Shown: positions 30,568 through 40,408 of the stretch, one piece after another
Position numbering within the stretch: position 1 is the stretch's first letter
How the letters are laid out: every line of letters starts with the position of its first letter
Assembly: GCA_922989275.2 (NCBI GenBank)
Contig: OV277869.1
Location: forward strand, 16,701,189-16,765,188
Source: Gari tellinella
Taxonomy: Eukaryota > Mollusca > Bivalvia > Cardiida > Psammobiidae
Direction of reading: 5' to 3'
Length of the DNA: 64,000 nt
The notes under the pieces: model-generated
What the model was told of the DNA's origin: nothing
Databases searched by the model: none
What the model saw: the letters and a program-made list of their open reading frames with translations, nothing else
Translations under genes and position numbers: made by a program

Positions 30568-30809
30568 TTCTAACCCTTTCTTAAATAGCTTGTTTTCAGA
30601 ATTAAAGCTAGAGGGTTGCTCAAAGCAGGCTAAAAGTAAAGCAGAATGCTCCTTAAGGAGCATTCTGCTTTACATTTATCCTGCTTTATGCAACCATCTA
30701 CGGGATATTGGAAATATTCTTTATATTGCATATTCACACCTGCATATAGTCCAACCAATTTATTCGGTGGAGGAATAAATTAAAGGGGTAAAAAGGCGTG
30801 AATGGTTAA
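30568..30809. mobile_element. TTAA-C MITE
   Basis: CTAACCCTTTCTTAAATAG on the left and GTGAATGG-TTAA on the right bound the hairpin AAAGCAGAATGCTCC-TTAA-GGAGCATTCTGCTTTA (30636-30673). The paired change GCTCC/GGAGC replaces GCGCC/GGCGC. Confidence 0.8.
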
Positions 30810-31022
30810 ACGAAACGAAACGTTTACGCTAACGAGGTTCAAGAATGGCTCAAAATGACAGTTTGTAAACATTACTAATTCTTATTTAATCTGAATGGCA
30901 AACAGTTTGGAGGTTAGACGCCGTGTTTCCCAGTTTTTGATCTGCCTCAAACTTGGTTGCAGTGGAAATAACTGTCTTAGCATAAACGCGTTTATTGGGA
31001 AATGACAACAATTGCTCCACTG
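30809..31022. mobile_element. TA-A MITE, left end decayed
   Basis: The core at 30898-30962 is damaged. The right end GCGTTTATTGGGAAATGACA and ATTGCTCCACTG are recognisable. Confidence 0.65.
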
Positions 31023-31339
31023 CAATACAGATTAAATGAAGGAGAATGTAAAGGGACACCTTCACAGAGAGTATTCGTTTCTCAATATACATACATATAA
31101 TATCAAATAAATGTGTGTGTAAAATATGACACATATATCTGTTATAGTTTTCAGTCGAAAAGTAATAAAATATAAGAAACAAATCTAATAAGTGAAAGAA
31201 AAATTGTTTAACAATTTGATGCATTTCAAACATTATCGAAAGTAAACATGGATCACGTACTTTATTTCAAATTCCAACTTCTACACCGGAATATGTGGAC
31301 TAAATGATGGAATTTTGAGTGAATATATATTATATCGTG

Positions 31340-31591
31340 CAAGAACTGATTCAGTGTACTGCTGTCCTCGACTATAATGTCAAGCCATGCATCGTGTTTT
31401 GAATGATGGATGCTGTATGGCTTACAGTGAGTGATGGATATGTCTTGTTCCTGCTTCTAGATGTTCCTGAAGAAAACGCAGCTGTCCAACTCCTCATAAA
31501 CAATGCACGTACAGAAGAGAAGACGGCATCATTTTCCGCGTTACCATTTTCTCAATACCTTGTTTTCCGATGGTTTTTTAAAACTGGTTGA
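31340..31591 (+). pseudogene. N segment, copy with open frame
   Basis: CGACTATAATGTCAAGCCAT is followed at 31403 by a 62-codon open frame beginning MMDAVWLTVSDGYVLFLLLD and VPEENAAVQLLINNART. The N-terminus is hydrophobic and signal-peptide-like. The frame runs into the TTAA-C element, so it cannot be a complete gene. It may be a relic of a duplicated first exon. Confidence 0.45.
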
Positions 31592-32023
31592 AAGCAAAGC
31601 AAAATGGAACATTTTGCTTTACTTTCATCCTGTTTTAATCCATTATTTATCAGGCTATAGGAACTATTTTAAACGGCACATATATATGATTTTATAAAGT
31701 AGAGCTAGTTTCTTCGGTTGGGGAATGATTTAAAGGCTTAACAATGCGACTTTTGTTTTTATGAAATAATGGATTAAACGTTATGGAACGTATATGAAAT
31801 GCATTAAAATGTTAAAAATGGCAGCTTCTTGCATATGTTAACTATTTATTTTACACTGAGTGGCAAACAGCTTGGAGCCTGATTAGAGGCCGGGTGTCCC
31901 TGCGTTTGACCTGGCTCGAAACTGTTTGCAATGGAAATAAAAATAATTGTTTTGGCATAACGCGTTTATTGGGAAAGCATAACGTTTTCTCCATCGTATA
32001 CAAATAAAATGAATATATGTGTA

Positions 32024-32416
32024 CACTGTTACCTCTGAAAGGCTCCAAATGGCTCCCTCCCCAAAACGACCATCTGAACAACGAGCCCCTTCTTACAACA
32101 CTACTTGCCACTGTTCCCAAAACATGACACTCATGTCTAACGCTTTCACTACTGCAGTGTCGTATGCTTTAAATGGTCGTTTGCCGTTTCTTCTCAAAGT
32201 TAAGTATATGGACACTTTGACAGAAGATACACAAAGACGAGTGACAAACAGTTTGAACCCAGATAAGACACCGCGTTACGCGGCGTCTGATCTAGGTTCA
32301 AATGGTTTGCAAATGTACTCTAATGGTTTTAATTTCCCTCCCTATAACAACTTCCTCCGAACAACACACATAATCTTTTTCTCTCATTTGGGTGTTGTTG
32401 TGGAGAGAGAACACTG
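32024..32416. mobile_element. TA-B MITE, left end decayed
   Basis: The left side reads CACTGTTACCTCTGAAAGG...CGACCATCTGAACAACGAGC and the right end is TTGTGGAGAGAGAACACTG. The Hp core lies at 32246-32311. Confidence 0.78.
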
Positions 32417-32690
32417 TTTTCTGTTCTCAATATACATTTCTACCCACGACTACAGCCCCAAATGCCAAGATTATTGTATAACTTTTCCAGTAAAATGTGT
32501 GTATATAAAACATATCGATCAAAATGCTAAGTACTTTTGTGTGTAAAAGATATCAAATAGATATGTTATAGTTTTCAGTCGAAAAGTAATAAACTATTAG
32601 AGACAAATCTAATAAGTGAAAGAAAAAATAGTTTAACTATTTGATGCATTTTATACATTATCAAAAGTAAACATGGAACACGATCATTCA

Positions 32691-33008
32691 ACGACTGTAG
32701 ACTATTTGGTTTACTTTGTAAATGTGTTTTGTTACAGTTTCTTCATTATAACGTAGCACGTGTTACACACGTTTTATTATCCGCCCGTTTATACTTCTCA
32801 TTTGTTTTTAGATCTACTTATCAGAAAAATAACAACTCCAACACGAATTTAAATTTATAAAAAAAATTTATGCGTTTTAACTACAGAAAAAAATGATTTA
32901 AATGTCAAACAGTTTGGATTCTGATCAGACGCCGCGTTACGAGGCGTTTGATCAGAAATCAAACTGTTTTCAAATGTCAGTGTTATCGACGTTGGCAGCG
33001 AAAGGGTA
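32691..33008. mobile_element. Unassigned lead then TTAA-D right part
   Basis: The first 160 bp are unassigned. The Hp core at 32907-32973 and the right end GACGTTGGCAGCGAAAGGGT belong to a TTAA-D whose left end is lost. Confidence 0.6.
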
Positions 33009-33264
33009 TACGTATTAAATATTATTGGATGAAATACATGCATAACTATTCTGAGATATCGGATCTGGAAGTTATCAAAAGGAGATTATACATTATGAAT
33101 ACGTAACCGTGGTGACCGTTTTACATTCCCCAGGAGAAACAGCTCGCATTAATTGGAAAACTACAATAGTCTGGTAATATTGATGAACTGATTATAATCC
33201 AATAAAGGTTGGATATTATCTGAGTGGCTTGTCTGGAGAATAGCCCATGCCAAGGCTTAACATA

Positions 33265-33360
33265 CAGTGAAGAAGACGTTATACTTTTCCGTTTCAACGC
33301 AAACGAAACGCAAATGCATTGCAATAAAATGTAGAAAATGGCTTTCGAAAAATGTCATGA
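33265..33360. mobile_element. TA-A left-end fragment
   Basis: TA-CAGTGAAGAAGACGTTATAC, CAACGCAAACGAAACGCAAA and AATAAAATGTAGAAAATGGC match the family's left side. The rest is absent. Confidence 0.7.
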
Positions 33361-33863
33361 TTTAATGTTTCTTGTTATTGAAAGATCGTTTCAGAAATAG
33401 ACCTAGGCAGAAATCAACATTTTTTTCAAAACCGTAATTATATTAAGTTAAATCAGTTGCATACACATTGTAAATGTTGCCGGTTGTAATATAAAACAGA
33501 ATTTGGCAATGCCTCTCTAGAGAGCTAGCTTTTATAGCGATACGATAATGTGTTCGACTGTTCGTCTTGTATACAGGAGACACAGGTTCGAATTCCAGCC
33601 AGAGCTGTAATATTTACTACCTGTTGCATCGGCACCCGACGCGGGGCACCAATGTAACAAACTGTAAATACACAATCTCCAAAAACACATTTCAAAAACT
33701 GAAAATCTCTGGAAAAGAGATGTGGCCAAAATACAACATTTTTAAAAGACTCTAGTTACATACATAGCAGAACATAAATCATACACAGCATTATTGGTGT
33801 TGTCATGGTATATGGTGCTCTGTCTTAATCGATTATGCCTATCGTCCACAAAGGTAGACATTA
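33361..33863. other. Unassigned; tRNA-like and PBS-like motifs
   Basis: ACACAGGTTCGAATTCCAGC (about 33580-33600) resembles a Pol III box B. GGCACCCGACGCGGGGCACC followed by AATGTAACA (about 33631-33661) resembles, on the minus strand, an LTR end plus primer-binding site. Neither can be confirmed here. Confidence 0.35.
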
Positions 33864-33930
33864 GCGAATTGTGTAGACTCTGATGAGACGCCACATGACG
33901 CGGCATCTCATCAGAGTCTACACTCTTTGC
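33864..33930. repeat. Isolated Hp-like hairpin with covarying stem
   Basis: GTAGACTCTGATGAGACGCC and GGCATCTCATCAGAGTCTAC pair. The usual GATCAG/CTGATC is changed on both arms to GATGAG/CTCATC. The host element's ends are not evident. Confidence 0.75.
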
Positions 33931-33950
33931 GTCTTGATATGTAATAATCA

Positions 33951-34172
33951 GGGGACCGTTTCATAAAACTTCGTACGATCAAAACGATCGTAAGTCAAAA
34001 CTTAAAAGTACATTTAATTTTTGAATTCTCTATCTAATCCTGTTTTGTGACATCTCTTTGGAATCCTCATATCACAAAACAGGATTAAATAGAGAACTAA
34101 ATAATAATTGAGACTTTTATAATCTGACTTACGACAACATTTGTCTTACGAAGTTTTATGAAACGGGCCCCT
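33951..34172. mobile_element. Snap-H MITE
   Basis: GGGGACCGTTTCATAAAACT-TCGTACGA and TCTTACGAAG-TTTTATGAAACGGGCCCC are inverted. The interior has GACATCTCTTTGGAATCC and an ACAGGATTA inverted pair. Confidence 0.82.
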
Positions 34173-34390
34173 GCTGTATGGCTACTTATTACGATGATTT
34201 TAGACCACAATTGTATATCATAAAAGCAATAATTCAGTAAATACAGAGGGAAAGTTCGTTGCAATTTTCAGGCATAAATTGGTTAACCCTTTACCCTATA
34301 CATGTTTCTAGATTTGAAGACAGGTGACCAGAATGCTTTAAGTTACTATCTGCTTGAATATATATAGAAATATTTCTTATGATACATAGA

Positions 34391-34553
34391 GGATAATTGT
34401 TTTTTTCAGTATAAGATAGAAATTTAATCCATTGAGTGAACATGAGACGTTATGTTTTCACGAGTGGCGAAGCCATGAGTGAAAATATAACAGTCTGATG
34501 TTCACGAAATGGATTAAATTCGATTTCATACTGAAATAATACAATTATTCTAT
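34391..34553. mobile_element. Foldback element
   Basis: ATAATTGTTTTTTTCAGTAT, AGAAATTTAATCCATTGAGT and GAACAT are mirrored by ATGTTCACGAAATGGATTAA, CATACTGAAATAATACAATT and AT. The apex is at CGAGTGGCGAAGCCATGAG. Confidence 0.7.
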
Positions 34554-34965
34554 TTATTTATGCTTTTAAGCCACTTTTTAAACGAAATTGTTCGACAATT
34601 GTGAAAGCGAAATTACATGATTTACCCCGTGTTGAGCCCCAAGTTTACATCGAACACGTTAACGCAGTTTCCCGTACGATGACGTCACTTATTTATTGAT
34701 TTGACGTCATCCGAATTACGTCGCTACTCCCGATTTTGGATTCGTGTTCTTCCGTTGAGTGGTTCGCGACAAATCGGACTGCCGGAATTTAACGATAAGA
34801 CACGATTGACTACGAATTTTGTGGAGCCCTATGGGGAAAATTCATAATAAAAGCGCGCGTGGCGATAATCCCACTGCTTAGAGCAGTGAAATTATCAAGT
34901 GATAATCCACTGCTATTTCGTGGCAATCCACCGAAAAGCATAAATAAATATACATAATTGTATTA
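34541..34965. mobile_element. Second inverted-repeat element
   Basis: ATACAATTATTCTATTTATT-TATGCTTTT at the left is mirrored by AAAAGCATAAATAAATATAC-ATAATTGTAT at the right. GAGCAGTG...CACTGC and AAATTATCAAGTGATAAT motifs lie inside. No transposase is seen. Confidence 0.6.
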
Positions 34966-35070
34966 CATTGTATTTAGAACTATATTTTCTTCAGCGGAGG
35001 AATAGCTTAAAGGCGCTTAGAGGCGCTTAGAGGCGCTTGTTTAGGGGAAAGTGTTACATATCACAATACT

Positions 35071-35435
35071 GGGGACCCTTTAAGGTATTTACACTATACC
35101 TGGTCCGGAAAGGGTAAGCTCCTTAATGGTTCACTATAGTCAGTGGCTTCAACGAATGGCGTATCATTTAGACACTGATTGGACGCCGTCTTCATGCCCA
35201 TGTCAGAATATTGTTTGACATTTTCAAAGGCTTCACTTCACACGAGGCGGTCATGTATTATTCACCGAAAATTGATGATGTCTGGTTTGCATGTGGTGAT
35301 GCATATGTCTCGTTGAATTTTCCAGATTTCAATCAGAGGAAACATCTGCAGAACCTTTCAGAATCAATGCATGTGAACCTTAGTCAGTTGTAGTTAAATA
35401 TTCATAGAAGGTGTATTGCCCATACTCGCTTTTAT
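35071..35435. other. Unassigned; weak N-like segment
   Basis: A 60-codon frame at 35211-35393 contains IDDVWFACGDAYVS, which loosely resembles the N-segment peptide. The similarity is too weak to call. Confidence 0.3.
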
Positions 35436-35682
35436 AGAGTAGAGAAAAATGTTACACTTTCTCGTTTAAATGTTAACGAAATGCAAACGCAATGCGATAC
35501 AATTGAACAAATCTTTTTTCTAAAGAGTCATATTATTTATTTAAATTTGAGTGGTAAACAGTTTGGAGCCTGATCAGACGCCGGATCACCCGGCGTCTGA
35601 TCTGGCTTCAAACTGTTTGCAATGGAACTATTTGTTTTGGCATAAATACGTTCATTGGTAAAGAATAACGTCTTTTCCACTG
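35436..35682. mobile_element. TA-A MITE
   Basis: Left GTAGAGAAAAATGTTACAC (decayed) with GAAATGCAAACGCAATGCG and right AGAATAACGTCTTTTCCACTG bound a well-paired Hp core at 35555-35620 (apex CCGGATCACCCGG). Confidence 0.8.
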
Positions 35683-35716
35683 TGTTCAGTCGTCGATAGC
35701 CCTTTTACTGCAATGC

Positions 35717-36150
35717 TGTTGGCAGAGTATTGCATCAATACTTTAAGAGCTATTCCCCTTTTTCACATCTTCTTCTGGTACAGATTACCTGTTATACTGT
35801 ATACTTGTTTACAGTTATACTGAAGATTTTGAAATGAAATTTCATTTTTGGAAAAGGATTGATGAGTAAAAAAGTCTTGCATAAGGTTCATAACTCTTGC
35901 ATCAATACTGCGAGAGTTATTCCTATTGTCCACTTTTTAAATTATTTCTTATAAAAAATTCTGCCTTAAACTTCTGTCCCATTGATGCTTTTCTAGTAAA
36001 ATTTCATTTGTTTAAAAAGTTTGATGAGTGGAAGTTTTTTGCACATGGTTCATAACTCTTGCATCAATGTCATGCGAGTTGTTCTCCTTTTCTACATTTT
36101 CTTTTGCGGCAGATAACTTTAGCTAAAATGAAGCTTTTCATTTTGGCTAT
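35717..36150. repeat. Degenerate ~165-bp tandem repeat
   Basis: TTGCATCAATACTTTAAGAG (35728), TTGCATCAATACTGCGAGAG (about 35897) and TTGCATCAATGTCATGCGAG (about 36059) begin loosely similar units. Each is preceded by GGTTCATAACTC or its equivalent and followed by TATTCC and a CTTTTT(C/T)(C/T)ACAT tract. Confidence 0.65.
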
Positions 36151-36399
36151 AACTCTTTTTCGACTGTTACTGGCAGGTGAAACCATGTGTTACGAGGAAC
36201 ACCCTTACGGTATTTCTGAAAAATGTTAATTTCAGTCATTTTGATTTAGAAGTTTTGAAATCAGTGTATAAATGGATCACTGTTTGAAAATAAATATTGC
36301 ACTCGGGGTAAGGCAGTGAATGGGGATGGACCGAAACAACAAATCTCCAAACATAAGACCAACTGCAATTTTATACAGTCCAGAAGATGTTGTAGCAAT

Positions 36400-36632
36400 C
36401 TTAGATGAATTATTACAAACTCGTTTTACGCTTAAACTATCATTTCCATCTCAAACAGTTTGGAGCCAGATCAGACGCCGGATTACCCGGCGTCTTATCT
36501 GGCTCCAATCTGTTTGCCACTCAAATTAAAATGAGAGGTCACATTTTCAAAGTTGTATTTTTCTCCGTTTTATTGTATTGCGTTTGCGTTTCGTTTGCGT
36601 TTTAATTGGAAAGAATAACGTCTTCTCCACTG
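36400..36632. mobile_element. TA-A MITE, reverse orientation
   Basis: The Hp core at 36452-36518 is well paired. GCGTTTGCGTTTCGTTTGCG, then GAAAGAATAACGTCTTCTCC-ACTG, is the end facing right. The left terminus is decayed. Confidence 0.78.
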
Positions 36633-36745
36633 TAGCAACGGTAAATGGCGGACATCTGATGAGTCACAAGGGACATGCACACCATTTGTCTCAATTTTCG
36701 TTATTCATTTGAAATATCACGCTATGCTACTGGACGTAGTTCAGA
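36633..36745. repeat. Dispersed low-copy repeat R, copy 1
   Basis: CGGTAAATGGCGGACATCTG, ATGAGTCACAAGGGACATGC and GGACGTAGTTCAG recur at 45938-46050. Both copies adjoin a TA-A element. Confidence 0.6.
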
Positions 36746-36751
36746 TGATTT

Positions 36752-37010
36752 GGTTTCTTTGTTAACCATCGTTTCTGCCATCTATGGACTAATTGGACGC
36801 CCAGAGAGAGAGAGAGAGGGAAGCGGATACAGAAACCCCGGGTGCGATGACCTACTCTGAATATTGACAAAGTTATCTGGGTATTTAGGATACCACGTGT
36901 AAAGCACTGAAAACTTCGGATATCGGACTTCGGTTTATAAAGTCCCATCCGGGGAACTTGGTTCGGCGGGGAAGGGTGTTGGTGGTGGTGGTGGTGGTGT
37001 TGGTGGTGGT

Positions 37011-37046
<36 letters not shown>

Positions 37047-37116
37047 GTGTTGGCGAACTCACGACCGCTGGTATCGTAGTCGAGTACGTTATAATCCTTC
37101 GACTACAGCCGCCGGT
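36752..37116 (-). mobile_element. tRNA-headed SINE, second family, with microsatellite
   Basis: This is homologous to 28045-28325. On the minus strand the head reads TACCGGCGGCTGTAGTCGAA...GGTCGTGAGTTCGCC. A (GGT)n/(GT)n tract is expanded just behind the box-B region. The body has CGGGGTTTCTGTATCCGC and GGGCGTCCAATTAGTCCATA, and the tail is TTAACAAAG. Confidence 0.72.
36970..37044. repeat. (GGT)n then (GT)n microsatellite
   Basis: GGTGGT repeats change to about 14 GT units. It lies inside the SINE. Confidence 0.9.
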
Positions 37117-37237
37117 AGTGTAAATGGTTTCCAACAAAATGCGCGTGTATTTGATACAAACCCAGTCTTCTATACGATCAGTTTGTCTCGTCTACGATAC
37201 TACAGAACTACAGAACTGACCAACTAATTATGTTGAT

Positions 37238-37470
37238 ACGGAGGAGAAGACGCTATTATTATCCAATAAACCCGTTTACGTCAAAACTATTATTTCCATT
37301 GCAAACAGTTTGGAGCGAGATCAGACGCCGGGTAACCCGGCGTTTGATCTGGCTCCAAAATGTTTGCTTTTCAGATTAATAAGAATAGTCAGAATTATGA
37401 AAACTTATTGGTTTCTACATTTCATTGCAATGCTTTTGCTTTTAAATGGGAAAAAACGTCACCTCCCCTT
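37238..37470. mobile_element. TA-A MITE
   Basis: CGGAGGAGAAGACGCTATTA and CCAATAAACCCGTTTACG lead to a 67-bp Hp core (37301-37367, apex CCGGGTAACCCGG). The right end is TTTAAATGGGAAAAAACGTC. Confidence 0.78.
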
Positions 37471-37659
37471 TATCATTGTCCCTTCTACGATATTACAGAA
37501 CTGACCAATTACTCATGTTAATATTTGTTTTATGTGTAGTACGCTTGTACCTATCTTACCCTTCGTTGAAACTACGCCGTCTGCATTAAAAAGAATTACC
37601 GTCTGCTTTGGAATTATAACTCATATTAGAATTTTATGAAAATTGACAAAAGCAATATC

Positions 37660-38062
37660 ATTTTAGTGGCTGAAATTATTTTTTGACCAATGAGAGTTGA
37701 GTATTTTTGAAAATTTTTCGAGGATTAATTTTTGCAAGTCAGTACTGTCAAACACTAACCAACGACTAAAAAATTTAATCCTGCGCATGCGTATTTGGGT
37801 TGATTCGCAGGTGTTTCTTTCGGTGCGGTATGTCCATTTCCTTTGACATCTCTTTGTCGGTACTATTTAAAAAGGGTGTCGGGTTTGTTACTTCCAATTG
37901 ACATTAGTGGTTGAAATTATTTTTTGACCAATGAGAGAAGAGTATTTTTGAAAAAAATTCGAGGATTAATTTTTGTAAGTCAGTACTATCAAACACTAAT
38001 CAACGACTAAAAAAGTTAATCCTGCACATGCGTATTTGGGTTGATTCGCAGGTGTGAAGTAC
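37660..38062. repeat. 241-bp tandem duplication (1.7 units)
   Basis: TGAAATTATTTTTTGACCAA begins at 37671 and 37912. CGAGGATTAATTTTTG, CAGTACT(G/A)TCAAACACTAA and ATGCGTATTTGGGTTGATTC follow in both. The CCATTTCCTTTGACATCTCT segment of unit 1 recurs at about 38650. Confidence 0.82.
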
Positions 38063-38273
38063 TAGTGGCGGTAAACCTCAAAGAACCTTTGATTAGATGA
38101 CTGAAAAACAGATTGCAAGTGCAATGTCGGGTTTGGGGAATCTACAATACACATAAAAAACCAGAAAAAAACAACAACCCACAACAGTTTTAGTGATAGT
38201 GAATGTAGATATTTAATTATACAAAACTAGAAAAATATTGTCTTAACAGTAAACTAGCACAGTGCTACTTCTC

Positions 38274-38507
38274 TTAACCCCTTACTCCATAGATACACAT
38301 TTTAACGTATTTGATTTGATCCTCCTCCATTTTATACAGTCAAGTATATGCACCATGCGAAATATTACCTATATCCTAGCAGATAGTAACTTAAAGCAGC
38401 TGAAAATAATGCAGACTATTCCTTAAGGAGCATTCTGCTTTACTTTCAGCCTATTTTAAGCAACCATCTGTCTTCGATACTGAAAACAGACTATGGAGTA
38501 AAGACAT
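38274..38507. mobile_element. TTAA-C MITE, reverse orientation
   Basis: TTAACCCCTTACTCCATAG and CTATGGAGTAAAG are the ends. The apex is TTCC-TTAA-GGAGC with one decayed arm. Confidence 0.78.
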
Positions 38508-38743
38508 TTATTTCCTCACACATTATGCTTGCATCTGGAGCCTATCCGTCCAGCTGAGAAATGAAACGCAGATTGTCATTTCGGCGCAAAACATTCTAAT
38601 TTGGAAAGGATATAAATGAACTGATTTTTGTTTCTATTTAAAGGTATGTCCATTTCCTTTGACATCTCTTTGTCGGTACTATTTAAAAAGGGTGTTTCGG
38701 GAAGAACAAACGTTTTGTTGATTCCAATTGACGGTAAAGGTCG

Positions 38744-39193
38744 GTACAAAAAGAAATAATTTCAACCACTAAATTGGTTAGTGTCTATTAGTCTATTTTA
38801 ACAAAAGATTAAAAGTCGCTCGGGTGCCCCTCGCTTGACTTTTAATTTTTGTTAAAATCGACTAATAGACACTAACCTATACGTATAGCTCTTTGTCGGT
38901 ACCAAAAAAATAATTTCAACCACTAAATTGGTTAGTGTCTATTAGTCTATTTTAACAAAAGATTAAAAGTCGCTCGGGTGCCCCTCGCTTGACTTTTAAT
39001 TTTTGTTAAAATCGACTAATAGACACTAACCTATACGTATAGCTCTTTGTCGGTACCAAAAAAATAATTTCAACCACTAAATTGGTTAGTGTCTATTAGT
39101 CTATTTTAACAAAAGATTAAAAGTCGCTCGGGTGCCCCTCGCTTGACTTTTAATTTTTGTTAAAATCGACTAATAGACACTAACCTATACATA
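38744..39193. repeat. 154-bp tandem repeat, about 2.8 near-identical units
   Basis: TTCAACCACTAAATTGGTTA starts units at 38761, 38915 and 39069, an exact 154-bp period with no difference that I could see over the compared parts. Each unit contains a roughly 105-bp imperfect palindrome: GGTTAGTGTCTATTAGTC, AAAAGATTAAAAGTC, GCTCGGGTGCCCCTCGC, then the mirror. Confidence 0.9.
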
Positions 39194-39720
39194 AATGTCG
39201 AACAGTTTGGATCCTGATCAGACGCCCCTTACTTTACAGCATAACGATGAAACAGGTCTACGGCTTCTTAACCGCTGATCTGCCGATCAAGATTTGACAG
39301 GAATTTTCGAACCGCTTTGATCCAGATCAGACACAGCATAACGCGGTGCCCGGTATTGACCAAATGTCTATGCCATGAGGTTTTAGGTTTCTGTAGTTTA
39401 TAAAGAATAAATTATTGTTATTATTATTATTATAAAACCAGATTTATATAGCGCTCTTTTTATAAAGGAGTTGTGCGTTCAAAGGCGCTTCACACGAAAT
39501 TATATAATTGTACCTAGAAAGCGAGAAAAGACAAATAACTACACTCACAATAAACATGAAATTTACCGAATTTGCAGACGACCATTTCAAAGCAGACGAT
39601 CATTGCCTGGATAAGGGTTAACTATTTTCCTGCCGATTGTGGCTGCAATAGAATATTTGCAGACGGAAATTTCAAAGCAGACATTATAACAGCAGGAAAA
39701 TTGTTAGATCATGCACTGTG
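39194..39720. other. MITE debris and simple repeats
   Basis: A half Hp core lies at 39203-39231 and a decayed one at about 39305-39362. A (TTA)n tract lies at about 39413-39433. ATTTATATAGCGCTCTTTTT with GTTCAAAGGCGCTTCAC (39440-39500) is a dispersed repeat type I know from many invertebrates. TTTGCAGACG motifs at 39570-39690 are TTAA-D pieces. Confidence 0.55.
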
Positions 39721-39921
39721 ATGACGTCACCAAATTTAAACAATTGTCGCCTGATTTTATTTCTGAAATGTAAATTTTAGGTATTTTGACTTCGGAAATA
39801 CTAAAAGGTGTGTCAAGCAGTTTGTATTCTGATCAGACGCCGCATGATGCGGCGTCTGATCAGAACCCAAACTGTTTGCAAATAACCAGTATACCCGGGA
39901 TAAGGCAGTGAAAGGGGTTAA
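39721..39921. mobile_element. TTAA-D MITE, left end decayed
   Basis: The Hp core at 39813-39879 has apex GCCGCATGATGCGGC, again fully paired. The right end is GGGATAAGGCAGTGAAAGGGG in part, then TTAA at 39918-39921. Confidence 0.78.
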
Positions 39922-39944
39922 TATAATATACAATTATACTACAA

Positions 39945-40025
39945 TCGGAAAATATATCACCAAGGCTATCACGACATTGTCCTATTACGTTCTTTATTGA
40001 TCATGTTTTATATTTCCCGAGAGAA
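39945..40025. repeat. Repeat Q fragment
   Basis: CACGACATTGTCCTATTACG and TTTATATTTCCCGA resemble 29250-29310. Confidence 0.45.
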
Positions 40026-40047
40026 CACTATTGTGGTCGTCATTTCT

Positions 40048-40243
40048 TTAACCCATCCACTGCCTTACCCTGACTAACATACATGTAATAAAAGTTATTT
40101 GCAAACTGTTTGGATCCTAATCAGACGCGTCTGATCAGCATCGAAACTGTTTGATACTCATTTCAACATTTCGTCAGTCAAAATACCTATTATATAAAGT
40201 TGAGATATAAAAGCAGACGATATTACATTTTGTTTTTTAATCC
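40048..40243. mobile_element. TTAA-D MITE with shortened hairpin
   Basis: TTAACCCATCCACTGCCTTA is the left end. The core (40103-40161) has lost its apex, leaving CAGACGCGTCTG. The right side has AAAGCAGACGATATT and TTTTTTAA. Confidence 0.7.
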
Positions 40244-40408
40244 TTAATCGTGCATAGTCGGGTCTCTGTGTATGGAACATTCAAGTGACTGTAAATTGCG
40301 TTCCATTTACAATTTGAAAAGATACTGATTTCAGGATAATTTGTTTGATATTACTATTAACCAATTTGTGCTAAGCGTCATATAAAAGGGACAGAGACAA
40401 ACAGCGTA

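Larger units (their letters stand above)
30290..31255. repeat. Tandem segmental duplication, unit 1 (~960 bp)
   Basis: In order the unit carries a lead-in (CCAACTTCTACATCG), the N segment with its short exon-like frame (30367-30545), a TTAA-C (30568-30809), a TA-A (30809-31022) and a tail with TTATAGTTTTCAGTCGAAAA and GTAAACATGGATCACG. The same order recurs in 31256-32690. Confidence 0.75.
31256..32690. repeat. Tandem segmental duplication, unit 2 with TA-B insertion
   Basis: This repeats the order of unit 1 (N, TTAA-C at about 31530-31745, TA-A at 31773-31996, tail at 32420-32690). A TA-B element (32024-32416) splits the tail; unit 1 lacks it. The tail keeps TTATAGTTTTCAGTCGAAAA, CAAATCTAATAAGTGAAAGA and AAAGTAAACATGGA. 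Confidence 0.75.
34283..35070. mobile_element. TTAA-C MITE interrupted by foldback elements
   Basis: The left end TTAACCCTTTACCCTATAC and segment TTTAAGTTACTATCTGC are followed at 34391 by foreign inverted-repeat DNA. The family resumes near 34975 with AACTATATTTTCTTCAGCGG and three copies of GAGGCGCTT-like sequence. Its right terminus is decayed. Confidence 0.62.

Noticed and set aside
32019..32546. 175-codon open frame as a gene
   Set aside because: It runs straight through a TA-B MITE and its hairpin, so it is a by-product of the repeat sequence.
36958..37227. Valine-rich open frame
   Set aside because: It is just the translation of the (GGT)n/(GT)n microsatellite.
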